A stretch of 64,000 bases of DNA, from contig CATOSB010000008.1 in the NCBI GenBank assembly GCA_951812305.1, forward strand, positions 434,001-498,000, in the 5' to 3' direction. The notes below the pieces were generated by a model, which did not search any database, was not told the DNA's origin, and saw nothing but the letters and a program-made list of their open reading frames with translations. The DNA is from an uncultured Paracoccaceae bacterium (GTDB lineage Bacteria; Pseudomonadota; Alphaproteobacteria; Rhodobacterales; Rhodobacteraceae). Shown in pieces: positions 40,005 to 52,167 of the stretch. The translations under genes and the position numbers were made by a program. Every line of letters starts with the position of its first letter. Position 1 is the stretch's first letter.

Positions 40005-41604
40005 GTAACTCCCAAGCACCCCCCACGTTTGAGTGTTATTGTCAGTTTTATGGTGAGTCGAATTTGCCATTTTGCGCGTGTTTTTTTCTTTCTTGTCTGA
40101 ATTCTGTGGCGCCGGGTTGATTTCTCTGAATCAGTGGTGGGATGGATCAGGTTGCCGCCCTTGAACAACTTCTCGCCACGGCTCTGCGTCGGATCGCTGA
40201 GCTTGAAGCTGCGTTGGCGAGCATGGCGGAAGAGATCACGGACCTGCGCCGACAGTTGGCCAAGAACAGCAGCAATAGCAGCAAGCCCCCTTCAAGTGAT
40301 GGCCTGAAGAAGCCAGCCCCGCGCAGCCTGCGTGGCAAATCCGGAAAGAAAAGTGGCGGCCAAGTTGGCCACCGGGGCGACACCCTGCGCCAGACGTCAA
40401 CACCCGACTTTGTCGAACGGCATGAGGCGACGCATTGCAGCGCCTGTCAGAGCGCCCTGACGGCGGAGATGGTGAAAGGGATCGAGAAGCGTCAGGTGTT
40501 CGACTTGCCTGCGCCACGCCTGGAGGTCACCGAGCATCAGGCGGCGGTTTATTGTTGCGACCATTGTCGAGCCACGACGACGGCTGGCTTTCCCGATGGC
40601 GTGGCCGCGCATGTGCAATATGGCACGCGCATGCGGGCAGTGGCGGTCTATTGCAATGTTCAGCAGCTGATACCCGAGGATCGGGTCTGCCAGCTTATGC
40701 GCGACCTGTTTGGGGCCACCAGCTTGTGCGCGGCCAGCGTGACCAACTGGACGCGCGGCGCGGCAAATAAGATGGGTGTCGTGGTTGAACACATTCTCGC
40801 CCGGCTTGCCGAAGGCGGCGTTCGGCATCTGGACGAGACCGGACTTCGTGTTGCCGGCAAGCTGCACTGGCTGCACACGATCTGCGATACCGCCTTCACC
40901 CATTACCGCATCAGCGCCAAACGCGGTGCTGTTCCAACCTTCCTGACCGGCGGGACGATCATTCATGATCACTGGAAACCCTACTACGCCCATATGAGCG
41001 GAGTGGACGCCCACGCCCTCTGCGGGGCGCATCACTTGCGCGAACTCAAGGCCATCGAAGAGATCGAAAAAGAGCCTTGGGCGACGGAGATGAGCGCAGT
41101 GCTTCATAGCGCCAATCAGCTCAGATGCGCGGCTCAGGATCAAGGCGAGACCGAACTCCCGGAACTGGTTCGCCAGGGTATAGTCACCAGATACATGGCG
41201 ATCCTCGCCAAGGGGCTCGCCTTCCACGAACGCCAGCCCCCGCTGGCCAAAAGCCCCGGCACCCGCGGCCGAAAAGCCAGGCGGCCAGGCCACAACCTGC
41301 TCCTCCGCCTGCGTGACTACCGCGATGACGTTTTGCGATTCATCGCCGACTTCGCGGTCCCATTCACAAACAATCAGGCCGAACAGGACCTGCGCATGAT
41401 GAAGCTGCGCATGAAAATCTCGGGCACCTTCCGCACCCTCGAGGGCGCGCGGGTCTTCGCCGACATCAGGTCCGTCATCTCGACGGCCAGAAAACACCGG
41501 TTCAACATCCTGGAAATCCTGACCCTGTCACCACCTCAGATCATCGCACGGCTCTGACGGAACAAAACCCCGCAACCCTATCGGACAGGGTGCTTGGGAG
41601 TTAC
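40005..41604 (+). mobile_element. ISBst12-type (IS66 family) IS, copy E, 1600 bp
   Basis: Same TIRs; TSD CCTCAAAT (39997-40004 / 41605-41612); one T shorter in the GTGTTTTTTTC run than other copies. Confidence 0.93.
40142..41557 (+). CDS. IS66-family (ISBst12 type) transposase, copy E (HERQPP variant)
   Basis: 471 aa as copy B. Confidence 0.93.
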   Translation: MDQVAALEQLLATALRRIAELEAALASMAEEITDLRRQLAKNSSNSSKPPSSDGLKKPAPRSLRGKSGKKSGGQVGHRGDTLRQTSTPDFVERHEATHCSACQSALTAEMVKGIEKRQVFDLPAPRLEVTEHQAAVYCCDHCRATTTAGFPDGVAAHVQYGTRMRAVAVYCNVQQLIPEDRVCQLMRDLFGATSLCAASVTNWTRGAANKMGVVVEHILARLAEGGVRHLDETGLRVAGKLHWLHTICDTAFTHYRISAKRGAVPTFLTGGTIIHDHWKPYYAHMSGVDAHALCGAHHLRELKAIEEIEKEPWATEMSAVLHSANQLRCAAQDQGETELPELVRQGIVTRYMAILAKGLAFHERQPPLAKSPGTRGRKARRPGHNLLLRLRDYRDDVLRFIADFAVPFTNNQAEQDLRMMKLRMKISGTFRTLEGARVFADIRSVISTARKHRFNILEILTLSPPQIIARL

Positions 41605-41692
41605 CCTCAAATAAACTTAAATGAATCCTGTAACGCGGATAAACCCGCGTCAATGCGGACGCCAGCTTACGCCGGCGGCTGGAATTTAGGGA

Positions 41693-41716
41693 GATCACCC
41701 TCATTCGAGGGTGATC
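41693..41716. repeat. Perfect hairpin GATCACCCTC-ATTC-GAGGGTGATC
   Basis: 10-bp stem, 4-nt loop, just upstream of the RepC-like fragment. Confidence 0.6.
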
Positions 41717-41749
41717 AAGAAGGCCTTGAAAACAAGGCTGGCGGCGGGG

Positions 41750-42144
41750 ACGGTCCTGTCAACCCCGAATTCATGGCATGGCTCACACCGGAGAAGCTGC
41801 GTGAGATGGCGTCCGATGACGCCGTGCTCTATCTCGATGCGCTGGAGGACTGGCGCGAGGCCATCCCCTTCATCCTGCGGGAACGCGGCATCAATGTCTC
41901 CGCATGGCTCGATGCATGTGACGTCATGGGCGAGGACATCGCCTTCCTCGCTCTCCTCGTCATCGATCGCAACAGGTACCATCCCACAGCACCCATCCAA
42001 AACCCCGGTGGTGCCATGCGCGCCTTTACCCAAAGGGCCAAAGACGGAAAACTCAATCTGGCTTTCGCAATCCTCAGCATCATCGAACGCGGAAGACAGG
42101 GACGACAGCCAAAAGGCGATACAGCCGAAAGAACCCTCTCGTGA
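41750..42144 (+). pseudogene. Fragment resembling the C-terminal domain of RepC plasmid replication initiators
   Basis: GINVSAWLDACDVMGEDIAFLALLVIDRNRYHPTAPIQNPGGAMRAFTQRAKDGKLNLAFAIL; open upstream without a convincing start. Confidence 0.5.
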
Positions 42145-42194
42145 AGGCGAAAGGAAAGGAGGTGGCAGGGCGTGCCGCGCACCGGAGGCCGTCA

Positions 42195-43147
42195 TGGTCC
42201 GGGCGACTACATTCAACGATATCCTGCGCGCAATCGGTATCCGTCCGGAGACGACAAAGCTCTACCGGCATGCCGGTGAGGAGGGGCGGGCCGAATGGGC
42301 AAAGGGCCGGGCCCGGTTCCTGAGCTACGTAACCTACCAGAACGCCGCCGCGCGGATATTCACCGACCGGGTCACCCATTGTGCGCATTTCCTGGCGGAA
42401 CAGGGCGCTTCGGGACCTGTCGGGTTGTTCATCGGGGTCAGTGCGGTCATGGGGCCGACCCGCCGCTTCGACGAGGCCAATCCCGTGGAAGGATATATCC
42501 CCGGGTCAGCTTATCCGAAAGCCTCGTCCGACGAGGGGCGGGTCGCAACACCGCTGCGATGGGTTAAGGCGGAGGGGCTCCAGGCCCTTGTCGGGTATAC
42601 CCGCATCGACTGGGGGCCGGGGGCCCGCGCCAAGGCGCAATGGGCCCATCGCCACGACAAGGCGGTGCTCTCCGGTTGCCCCTCCGCCGGGGCCGGACAG
42701 TCTCTGCCAGCAGCCCCGGCAAACGATGCGCTTGGATACGAGACCCGGCTGGCCCGGATCCATCGGGTCATCGAGAGGCGCGGTGTGGATGCGGACCGCA
42801 TCAAGGCCATGCGCGGGCTGGTCTGTGAAGGATGCGGGCTCGATGCCGTAGCCGCGTTCGGCAGACCCCATGCCCGCAGGGTGATCGAAGCGCATCACCT
42901 GACGCCGATGGGAGATATTGCGCCGGGCGACTGGCGAAAAACCCGCGTGGCCGACTTCCGGGTGTTGTGCGCCACCTGCCACAGGCTGATACACGGGCTT
43001 GAGCGCCCCGACGATATGGACGGCTTGCGGAAGATCGTGAACCGCGTGGCCGAACTGAAAAAACGACTGACCCCTGGACCGGCACGTCGCCCGGCGCAGG
43101 CGACAGAACAGGCCACGTTTCTTAGAAGCCTTCATGGCTGGCTCTAA
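42195..43147 (+). CDS. HNH endonuclease with N-terminal DILRxxGIxPETTKLYRH module
   Basis: MVRATTFNDILRAIGIRPETTKLYRHAGEEGRAEWAKGR ... CEGCGLDAVAAFGRPHARRVIEAHHLTPM...DFRVLCATCHRLIHG. Confidence 0.8.
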
Positions 43148-43563
43148 GCCAAATCCGTTTCGGAAAAATCGTTACCTTTATAGATGAGCTTTACCCTGTA
43201 AGCCTTCGCACAGGCGTAGGTGAAACAATCCCCGAAGTTTAGACCGGCGGCATGGCCGACGGTCTTGCCGTATTTGGCGGCGGCGCGAACCGCTCCGTCG
43301 CCAATGCTACTAGTAATGTGCATATCCTTTGCCCCAACCTCTTTCGCGAAAGCTGAAACCAGTGCAGCGCAATCCGCAACCAGATCGGGGGAAGGCTTCT
43401 TGTCTTTCCCCGAGCGCTGGCGCGCAAGACTGACTGAGGCTTCAAAGCGGGACAACGGCGACGTATAGAGTTGGTCTGCCACATCTTCGATGCGGCGGGC
43501 CAGATCTTCATAGCCAGCCTCGCGATTGAGAACTGCGAAAATTGCAGATGCGTCAATGAACAT
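43144..43563 (-). CDS. vapC: PIN-domain toxin, VapC family
   Basis: MFIDASAIFAVLNREAGYEDLARRIE...HAAGLNFGDCFTYACAKAYRVKLIYKGNDFSETDL. Confidence 0.9.
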   Translation of the reverse strand: MFIDASAIFAVLNREAGYEDLARRIEDVADQLYTSPLSRFEASVSLARQRSGKDKKPSPDLVADCAALVSAFAKEVGAKDMHITSSIGDGAVRAAAKYGKTVGHAAGLNFGDCFTYACAKAYRVKLIYKGNDFSETDLA

Positions 43564-43808
43564 TAGGCGTCTTCCCACATTTCATCAGTGAACTTCCTCA
43601 TGTCGAAATCAGGGTCCGTCGGACCCAGATCATCGGCGCGTTTAAGGATCGGCTCGAGGCGCTCCAAAAGCGGTTTCTGGTTGGAAACGGCTTCAAACTG
43701 GGCCATAAGAGCCATACGGACCGCGTCCGTTTTGGATTTAGCGCCTATCAGCTTCATGAAGCGAACGGCAAGGTCGTCAACTTGGTCGTCTCGGATATAG
43801 AGTGGCAT
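43563..43808 (-). CDS. vapB: VapB-type antitoxin
   Basis: MPLYIRDDQVDDLAVRFMKLIGAKSKTDAVRMALMAQFE; overlaps vapC start by 1 nt. Confidence 0.88.
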   Translation of the reverse strand: MPLYIRDDQVDDLAVRFMKLIGAKSKTDAVRMALMAQFEAVSNQKPLLERLEPILKRADDLGPTDPDFDMRKFTDEMWEDA

Positions 43809-43863
43809 AGCGGTTCTCCTGTTACCCATGTGTATATCCAAAAACGAATATTCAAGCAATGCA

Positions 43864-44005
43864 CTTATGGATATTGAGCAAGAAAAGAAGCATCGCCAAA
43901 GCCGTGGACTGACATTCGAACTCCGCACACCCCATGGCCGGATGATGACAACCCTGCTCGCTGGCATCGCCCAGTTCGAACGCGACCTGGGGTCCCTCGA
44001 CGTGC
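43864..44005 (+). pseudogene. Serine resolvase remnant
   Basis: LTFELRTPHGRMMTTLLAGIAQFERDL matches MTFELDTPHGRMMATMLAGIAQFERDM of the resolvase at about 51.8 kb. Confidence 0.65.
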
Positions 44006-44159
44006 AAAGGCAGGGGCTGCGCGCCGTCGCCGCAGACCCGCTCCTTCCCCTCGCCAGCAACCATCGCCTACGAGGCCCAAAAGACCGGACTCATCGAGTG
44101 CGACGATCACGCCTGCAAATGGGTGCTCGCCGACAAGGGAAGGCGTCAGGGGTCCGGTG

Positions 44160-44279
44160 ATGAGGCTCAATGACAATGACATCCTGCGCACCGCCGGGGT
44201 CGACCCGGAAACCACAAAGCTCTATCGCCATACCGGTGACCGGGCACAAGCGGAATTGGCAAAGGGGGAGATACCGTAA
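44160..44279 (+). CDS. 39-aa ORF homologous to the N-terminal module of the HNH protein at 42195
   Basis: MRLNDNDILRTAGVDPETTKLYRHTGDRAQAELAKGEIP* vs NDILRAIGIRPETTKLYRHAGEEGRAEWAKG; below the ORF-track cutoff. Confidence 0.6.
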   Translation: MRLNDNDILRTAGVDPETTKLYRHTGDRAQAELAKGEIP

Positions 44280-44512
44280 TGATGGTGGATGGCACCACCT
44301 GAAGGCATCACAATGTCCTGAGCGGACCCGGCGCCCCCCTATTCCTTGGAGAGAGTTCCCCTATCAAAGGATGACCGTATCGCTGAAGAACTCGATCAAT
44401 GATGTCTTGGAAGCAAGTAAGTGACGAATTTCTTGGTAACCGGTGCGAGCGCCCCATGGTATCGGCTTGCGGTTTGATGTGAGATTCTGGCCTCCAATGA
44501 TCTGGAGGTGAT

Positions 44513-44872
44513 TTGATGTTGGATGATGGGGCGGAGGTTTCGCGTCGCAGGCCTGTACTACGGACGGCTGCGGAGCGCGCGGCGATTGTGGCGGAGACGT
44601 ATGCGCCAGGCGCGACGGTTGCGGGTGTGGCTCGCAAACACGGTATGTCGGCGACGCGGTTATCGACATGGCGCACGACGGCCCGGCGCAAGGTCGCGCG
44701 TGACGAGGGTCAGACGTCTGGTTTTGCAGAGATCGCAGTGCTTGCGACACCACCGCCTTCGCCCTTTGACGGTATTGAGATCATCGCGGGATCTGTCTCT
44801 ATCCGGTTGCCCAAAAGCACGGCATCAAAACGGATCAAGGATGTTGCGCGGCACCTGGCGCGACAGGGATGA
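44513..44872 (+). CDS. tnpA: IS66 TnpA (HTH)
   Basis: RAAIVAETYAPGATVAGVARKHGMSATRLSTWRTTARRK. Confidence 0.9.
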   Translation: MMLDDGAEVSRRRPVLRTAAERAAIVAETYAPGATVAGVARKHGMSATRLSTWRTTARRKVARDEGQTSGFAEIAVLATPPPSPFDGIEIIAGSVSIRLPKSTASKRIKDVARHLARQG

Positions 44873-45222
44873 TTGTTCCGTCTCAATCGGTGCGGGTTGT
44901 GATTGCGACCAGGCCGGTGGATTTCAGGAAGGGCCATGACGGGCTGGCGGCGGTTGCTGAACGCGATCCGGGCCTTGATCCGCACTCGGGCGTAATCATC
45001 GTGTTCCGCGCCAAACGTGGAGATCGCATCAAGGTTCTGCTTTGGGATGGGTCCGGTCTGGTGATGACGTACAAGCGGCTGGAACAGGGCAAGTTCGCCT
45101 GGCCCAGGGTCCATGATGGCGTGATGCGGCTGTCCAAGGCGCAATTTGAGACTCTGTTTGAGGGTCTGGACTGGCGACGGGTGACGGCGCGGCGGACACG
45201 TCGACCGGGTGCGGCAGAGTGA
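44869..45222 (+). CDS. tnpB: IS66 TnpB (Orf2)
   Basis: VVIATRPVDFRKGHDGLAAVAERD...FRAKRGDRIKVLLWDGSGLVMTYKRLEQGKFAWP. Confidence 0.95.
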   Translation: MIVPSQSVRVVIATRPVDFRKGHDGLAAVAERDPGLDPHSGVIIVFRAKRGDRIKVLLWDGSGLVMTYKRLEQGKFAWPRVHDGVMRLSKAQFETLFEGLDWRRVTARRTRRPGAAE

Positions 45223-45277
45223 CTCTCAGCCTTATGTACAGGGTGTAAATCGTGGCCTGATCTGCTAAGAACACGCC

Positions 45278-46917
45278 ATGCCTGACGTTATTAAATCCCT
45301 TGATCTGGATGCCCTTCCCGCCGAGGTGCGGGCGGTTGTTTTGGCGGCACGGAAAGAGGCGTTTGGCGTGAGCCTGTTGAACAGCACCCTGACGTCGCGC
45401 AATTGCGCACTCGAAGAAAGCAACGCCGCTCTCGCCACGCAGAACGCGGAACTTGAGGCGATCAACGCGCGTCTGGAGCATTTTGTCAAAGAACTGCACC
45501 AGCTGGTCTATGGCAAACGCTCCGAGAAGCTCAGCCCGGATGAACGGCAACTGGCTTTTGAAGATCTGGAGGTCGCGACAGCGGAGGCCGAGGCGCAGTC
45601 AGAAACAATCGAGATGACCAAACCGCGCAAGAAGCGCAAACCTGCGCAGCGCAACCTTGGGAACCTGCCGGATCATCTGGAACGTATCGAACAGGTGATC
45701 GAGCCTGACAGCACTACATGCCCCTGCGGCTGTGGTGAGATGGTCAGGATCGGCGAAGATCGCACCGAACGACTGGATATTGTTCCGGCCCAGGCGCGGG
45801 TGATCGTGACCATCCGGCCCAAATACGCCTGTCCGAACAAGGACGCTGGCGTGACCCAGGCACCTGCACCGGTGTATCTGATCGAGGGTGGCCTGCCTAC
45901 CGAGGGGACATTGGCGCAGGTGGCGGTCTCCAAGTACGCCGATCACTGCCCCTTGTTCCGGCAGGCGCAGATTTATGCCCGATCCGGCCTTGATCTGCAC
46001 CGCTCCACCCTTGCGGGCTGGATGGGCCGGATATCCTTCCATCTTGCTCCCGTGGTGGATCATCTGTTCAAAGATCTCAAATCTTCCAGCAAGCTCTTTG
46101 CAGACGAAACGCGCTGTCCGGTGCTCGATCCGGGGCGCGGCAGAACCAAGACCGGGTATCTCTGGGCCATTGCCCGCGATGAGCGGCCCTTCGGGGGCAC
46201 CGGCCCACCGGGTGTTGTGTTCTGTTACGCCGATGGGCGTGGCGGCAAACACGCAACGGAGTTCCTGACCGGCTTCAGCGGTACGCTGCAGGTGGATGGC
46301 TATACGGGTTATAATGCCCTGACCAAACCGGGCCGTAACTCAGGATCCGTCAAACTGGCCTATTGCTGGGCTCATGCGCGGCGCAAGCTCAAGGAAGTGC
46401 ATGACCGCGATGGCTCGCCCATTGCGGGGGATGGGCTCAGGCGGATTGCCGAGTTCTACAAGATCGAGGCTGAGATCAGAGGAAAACCCGCCGCCGAGCG
46501 CAAAGCTGTTCGCCAGGAAAAGACCAAGCCGCTGATCGAGGCATTCGAGATCTGGCTCAAAACCGTCCGCTCCCGCATCTCGGCCAAATCACGCCTCGGC
46601 TATAAGCTCTCCTACATCGCCAAACACATGGACGGACTGAAGCTCTTTCTCGATGACGGCGCTATCGAGATGGACAGCAACGTGGTCGAGCGGTCCATCC
46701 GCCCGATTGCCCTCATCGTAAGAACGCGCTCTTTGCGGGCCATGACGAAGGTGGCAGAAACTGGGGGCGTATCGCCTCCCTGATCGAAACCTGTAAGCTT
46801 AACGACGTCGAACCCTATGCCTATCTCAAGGCAACCCTCGAAGCCATCGCTGCCGGCCATCCAGCATCTCGTATCGACGAACTGATGCCCTGGAGCTTTG
46901 ACAGGGCGCGGTGACAC
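45278..46917 (+). pseudogene. tnpC: IS66 transposase TnpC, frameshifted near the C-terminus
   Basis: Good frame to ...VVERSIRPIALIV at about 46710, then the downstream frame encodes KNALFAGHDEGGRNWGRIASLIETCKLNDVEPYAYLKATLEAIAAGHPASRIDELMPWSFDRAR. Confidence 0.8.
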
Positions 46918-47031
46918 CGCTTACATTTCTTGTGGTCGGAGGTTACTTCTTCCGCCTATCGCGATTGTGCCGATGGCTTCGTAGGTATTCCAAACGTCCA
47001 ACAAGAGATGATAGAGAGCAGTTAGCAGACT

Positions 47032-48380
47032 ATGTCACCCGCAACGGATATCGATCTGGACACCCCAGGTCTTGCATTCTCGAAGCTACTGAGACTTGCG
47101 AAGCCAAAGAGGATCAAGGCCCTTCTTCCGGTCGAAATGCTCGAAATCATGGATGGTTTGGAGCCAGAATTCAGCAGCTCCGACAAACTGACAGAGCTGG
47201 CAGTTAGTATGTTGGATCCGGCTGACGCGCTTCAGGATGATGTGTTGCGCTCCGAGGTGATTGCATTGATGCCGCTCATGAAAGTGCGCGAGCTGTGCAC
47301 CAAACTGGGTGCTTCAGCAGGACGAAACCCTTTCGATGATGCCTTGAAGCTCGCCTCATACGAAGAGCACCTCCCGGCCCTGCTTTCCTTTTTTGGTGTT
47401 GTCGACGACCCAACCGCCCCGGCTACGCAACTGCCAGGCAATGATCGCGCCCTCGTTGGCTACGGGCTTTTTGATCATCAAAGGTTGGCTGCAAGGCGAA
47501 CCGAACTGATGCTCGCCAAAGGCCCACACCGAGGTGTCCTGCATATGCCGACGGGCGCGGGAAAGACCAGGACTGCAATGCATCTCGTGGCGTCCCATCT
47601 TGGCGCCAATGAGCCAACATTGGTCGTGTGGCTCGCTCAGAACACTGAGCTTCTCGATCAAGCGGCTGATGAATTCCAGAAATCGTGGCGCTTCCTTGGC
47701 AACAGGGACGCCGGAGTTTGGCGGCTTTGGGGTTCCAAACGCTTCGATTTCGCAAGCGCCAAGGACGGGCTAGTCGTTGCTGGTCTTGGAAAGATGGCCG
47801 CATTGGAGAAAAATGCGGTGAAAGATCTGCTCTCCTTGGCTGATCGGGCGTCGCTTGTGGTCATTGACGAAGCTCACCAGGCGATAGCTCCCACATATCG
47901 TTCCGTTCTAGATGCGCTGGCAACAAAGCGGGCGTCGACGCGGCTGCTCGGCCTTACGGCCACTCCTGGGCGGACCTGGGATGATTTGAGTAAGGACGAA
48001 GAGCTTTCCGAGTTCTTCGGTCGTGAAAAAGTGATGCTTGAGATAGAAGGCCACCCTGATCCGGTTACCTACCTGATGGAAGAAGGTTATCTCGCGCGCC
48101 CCCACTTCCGGACGCTAAATGTCCAGGCTGGGCTCGATTTATCTCAAGAGGACATGGCGGGGTTGTCACAAATGATCGATGTGCCAGGCGACGTATTAGA
48201 GCGTCTGGGCCAAAGTACGCAAAGGAACCTGAAGATCATCTCTGAGTGCGAGGATCTCGTATCGACCCACCGCCGCATGATCGTCTTCGCCCCGTCAGTA
48301 GCCAACGCAAGAATGCTTGCAGCCATCATGGTGGCGCGCGGCACAGAGGCGCTTGTTGTAACAGGCGAATCCTGCAGCGC
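47032..48380 (+). pseudogene. DEAD/DEAH-box (SF2) helicase truncated by IS21 insertion
   Basis: FDHQRLAARRTELML...GVLHMPTGAGKTRTAMHLV...LVVIDEAHQAIAPTYRSVLDAL...LLGLTATPGRTWDD; ends at the IS21 left end. Confidence 0.82.
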
Positions 48381-48418
48381 GACAATCAAGATGAGAATCC
48401 AGCGTCAATCAGGATGAG

Positions 48419-48481
48419 AACGCGGGAGTTGGACCTCGTAGGGAGGGCGTAGCCCGACTGGAGAGGTCCAACTCCCGCGTT
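48419..48481. terminator. Long perfect inverted repeat in the IS21 leader
   Basis: AACGCGGGAGTTGGACCTC ... GAGGTCCAACTCCCGCGTT, 19-bp arms, 25-nt loop. Confidence 0.55.
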
Positions 48482-48528
48482 TTGCCCCAATTGGGCGGGT
48501 CTGACGGTCGTGGCCGGCTCGGATATGA

Positions 48529-50882
<2,354 letters not shown>

Positions 50883-51010
50883 CGCGCCGCGACAATCAAA
50901 AACAACAAAACCCTTGATCGCGGACAAAAAGCCCGCCACCATCACAAACGTCGCGACCAAGGATTCTCATCCTGATTGACGCGCACTTCTCATCTTGATT
51001 GTCGCGCTGC

Positions 51011-51324
51011 ACGAGGTGTTCTCGACGGGTTTTTTTGCGGGCCGCATAGCACAGCAGATTCTCCACCTTTAGCCCCAGCTGAGCTGCGATGAAACGGGAG
51101 ACGGCTTCCGGGATCACCTCGCCCGGCTTCAATAGCCGACCAGGATAGCGCAGGACGCAAAGCTGAAGCGCAAAGCCGATCTGGTTCTCCGGCCGCCTGC
51201 GCGTCCGGATGTGCTCGATATCATCATCCGCCAAGGTGTAGTGCTGTAGCAGGGCAGGTTCGCCCGTGGGCAGGTCGAAGAGAGCGGTCCGCTGACGATG
51301 CGTCAGAACATTGCGTCTTGGCAT
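51011..51324 (-). pseudogene. Tn3-family transposase, N-terminal (DUF4158-type) fragment
   Basis: MPRRNVLTHRQRTALFDLPTGEPALLQHYTLADDDIEHIRTRRRPENQIGFALQLCVLRYPGRLL...CYAARKKTRREHLVQ, cut at the IS21 end. Confidence 0.88.
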
Positions 51325-51356
51325 GAAATTTGTCCTTTTGAAGGAGTGTCTGTTCA

Positions 51357-52136
51357 GTGCAAAATCCACGTCAACAAAATCAACGAGTTGCAGGACGAAA
51401 ATCCAGGGCGGTTCAATTGGGACAACGCGCCGCCATCTATGCCAGAGTGTCCACTTCGGACCAATCCTGTGATCGGCAGGTCGCGGATCTAAAGCGTTTC
51501 GCGATTAAGCTGAGACACAGCTTGATTGTGAAACGCATGCAAAATCAGTATGTTGCGGGCGTTTTAACATAATATTGTGATTCAACATCATGTCAAAACG
51601 CTTTAACCGCTTTTGCAAAGCGCAGCGATTACGATGTTATCGATATCTTCCGAGAAACAGCCTCAGGCTCCAAAGTGAGCCGAGCGGCGCGCAACCGGAT
51701 CATGAAGCTTGCACAGGCCCATCAGATTGATGCCATTCTCGTCACGGAACTGTCCAGATGGGGTCGTTCAACACAAGACTTGCTGGGAACACTGGATCAA
51801 CTGGCCGGCTGGAAGGTGCCGGTGGTTGCGATGAGCGGTATGACCTTCGAACTCGACACGCCGCACGGGCGCATGATGGCGACGATGCTGGCCGGGATCG
51901 CCCAATTCGAGCGCGACATGCTAAGCGAGCGTGTCAAGTCCGGGCTGGCCGCAGCCCGCGCCCGAGGCAAAAAGCTCGGTCGTCAGCCAGGTCAAAGACC
52001 GGTATCAGACACGCTCGCTCCGAAGGTCATTCGGGCTGTCAGCGAAGGTCGTAGTTATCGCTGGATAGCCCGAGACCTCGGGATCAGCAAAAATACCGTC
52101 CTCAACATCATGAAAAGACACCGGGAGAATCCTTAG
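51357..52136 (+). pseudogene. tnpR: Tn3-associated serine resolvase interrupted by a 112-bp MITE
   Basis: GQRAAIYARVSTSDQSCDRQVADL | MITE | TAFAKRSDYDVIDIFRETASGSKVSRAARNRIMKLAQ...; removing 112 bp plus one TA restores the frame. Confidence 0.85.
51492..51603. mobile_element. 112-bp MITE, IS630/Tc1-like (TA target)
   Basis: Flanked by TA (51490-51491 / 51604-51605); termini AAGCGTTTCG... / ...CAAAACGCTT; internal hairpin GTTTCGCGATTAAGCTG-AGACA-CAGCTTGATTGTGAAAC. Confidence 0.75.
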
Positions 52137-52167
52137 CCCGATTCCGCCCCCTCCGGTAATCGACCCC

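Larger units (their letters stand above)
44436..46924 (+). mobile_element. Canonical IS66-family element (tnpA-tnpB-tnpC), 2489 bp
   Basis: TIR GTAACCGGTGCGAGCGCC / CGCGGTGACACCGCTTAC; 8-bp TSD ATTTCTTG (44428-44435 / 46925-46932). Confidence 0.9.
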
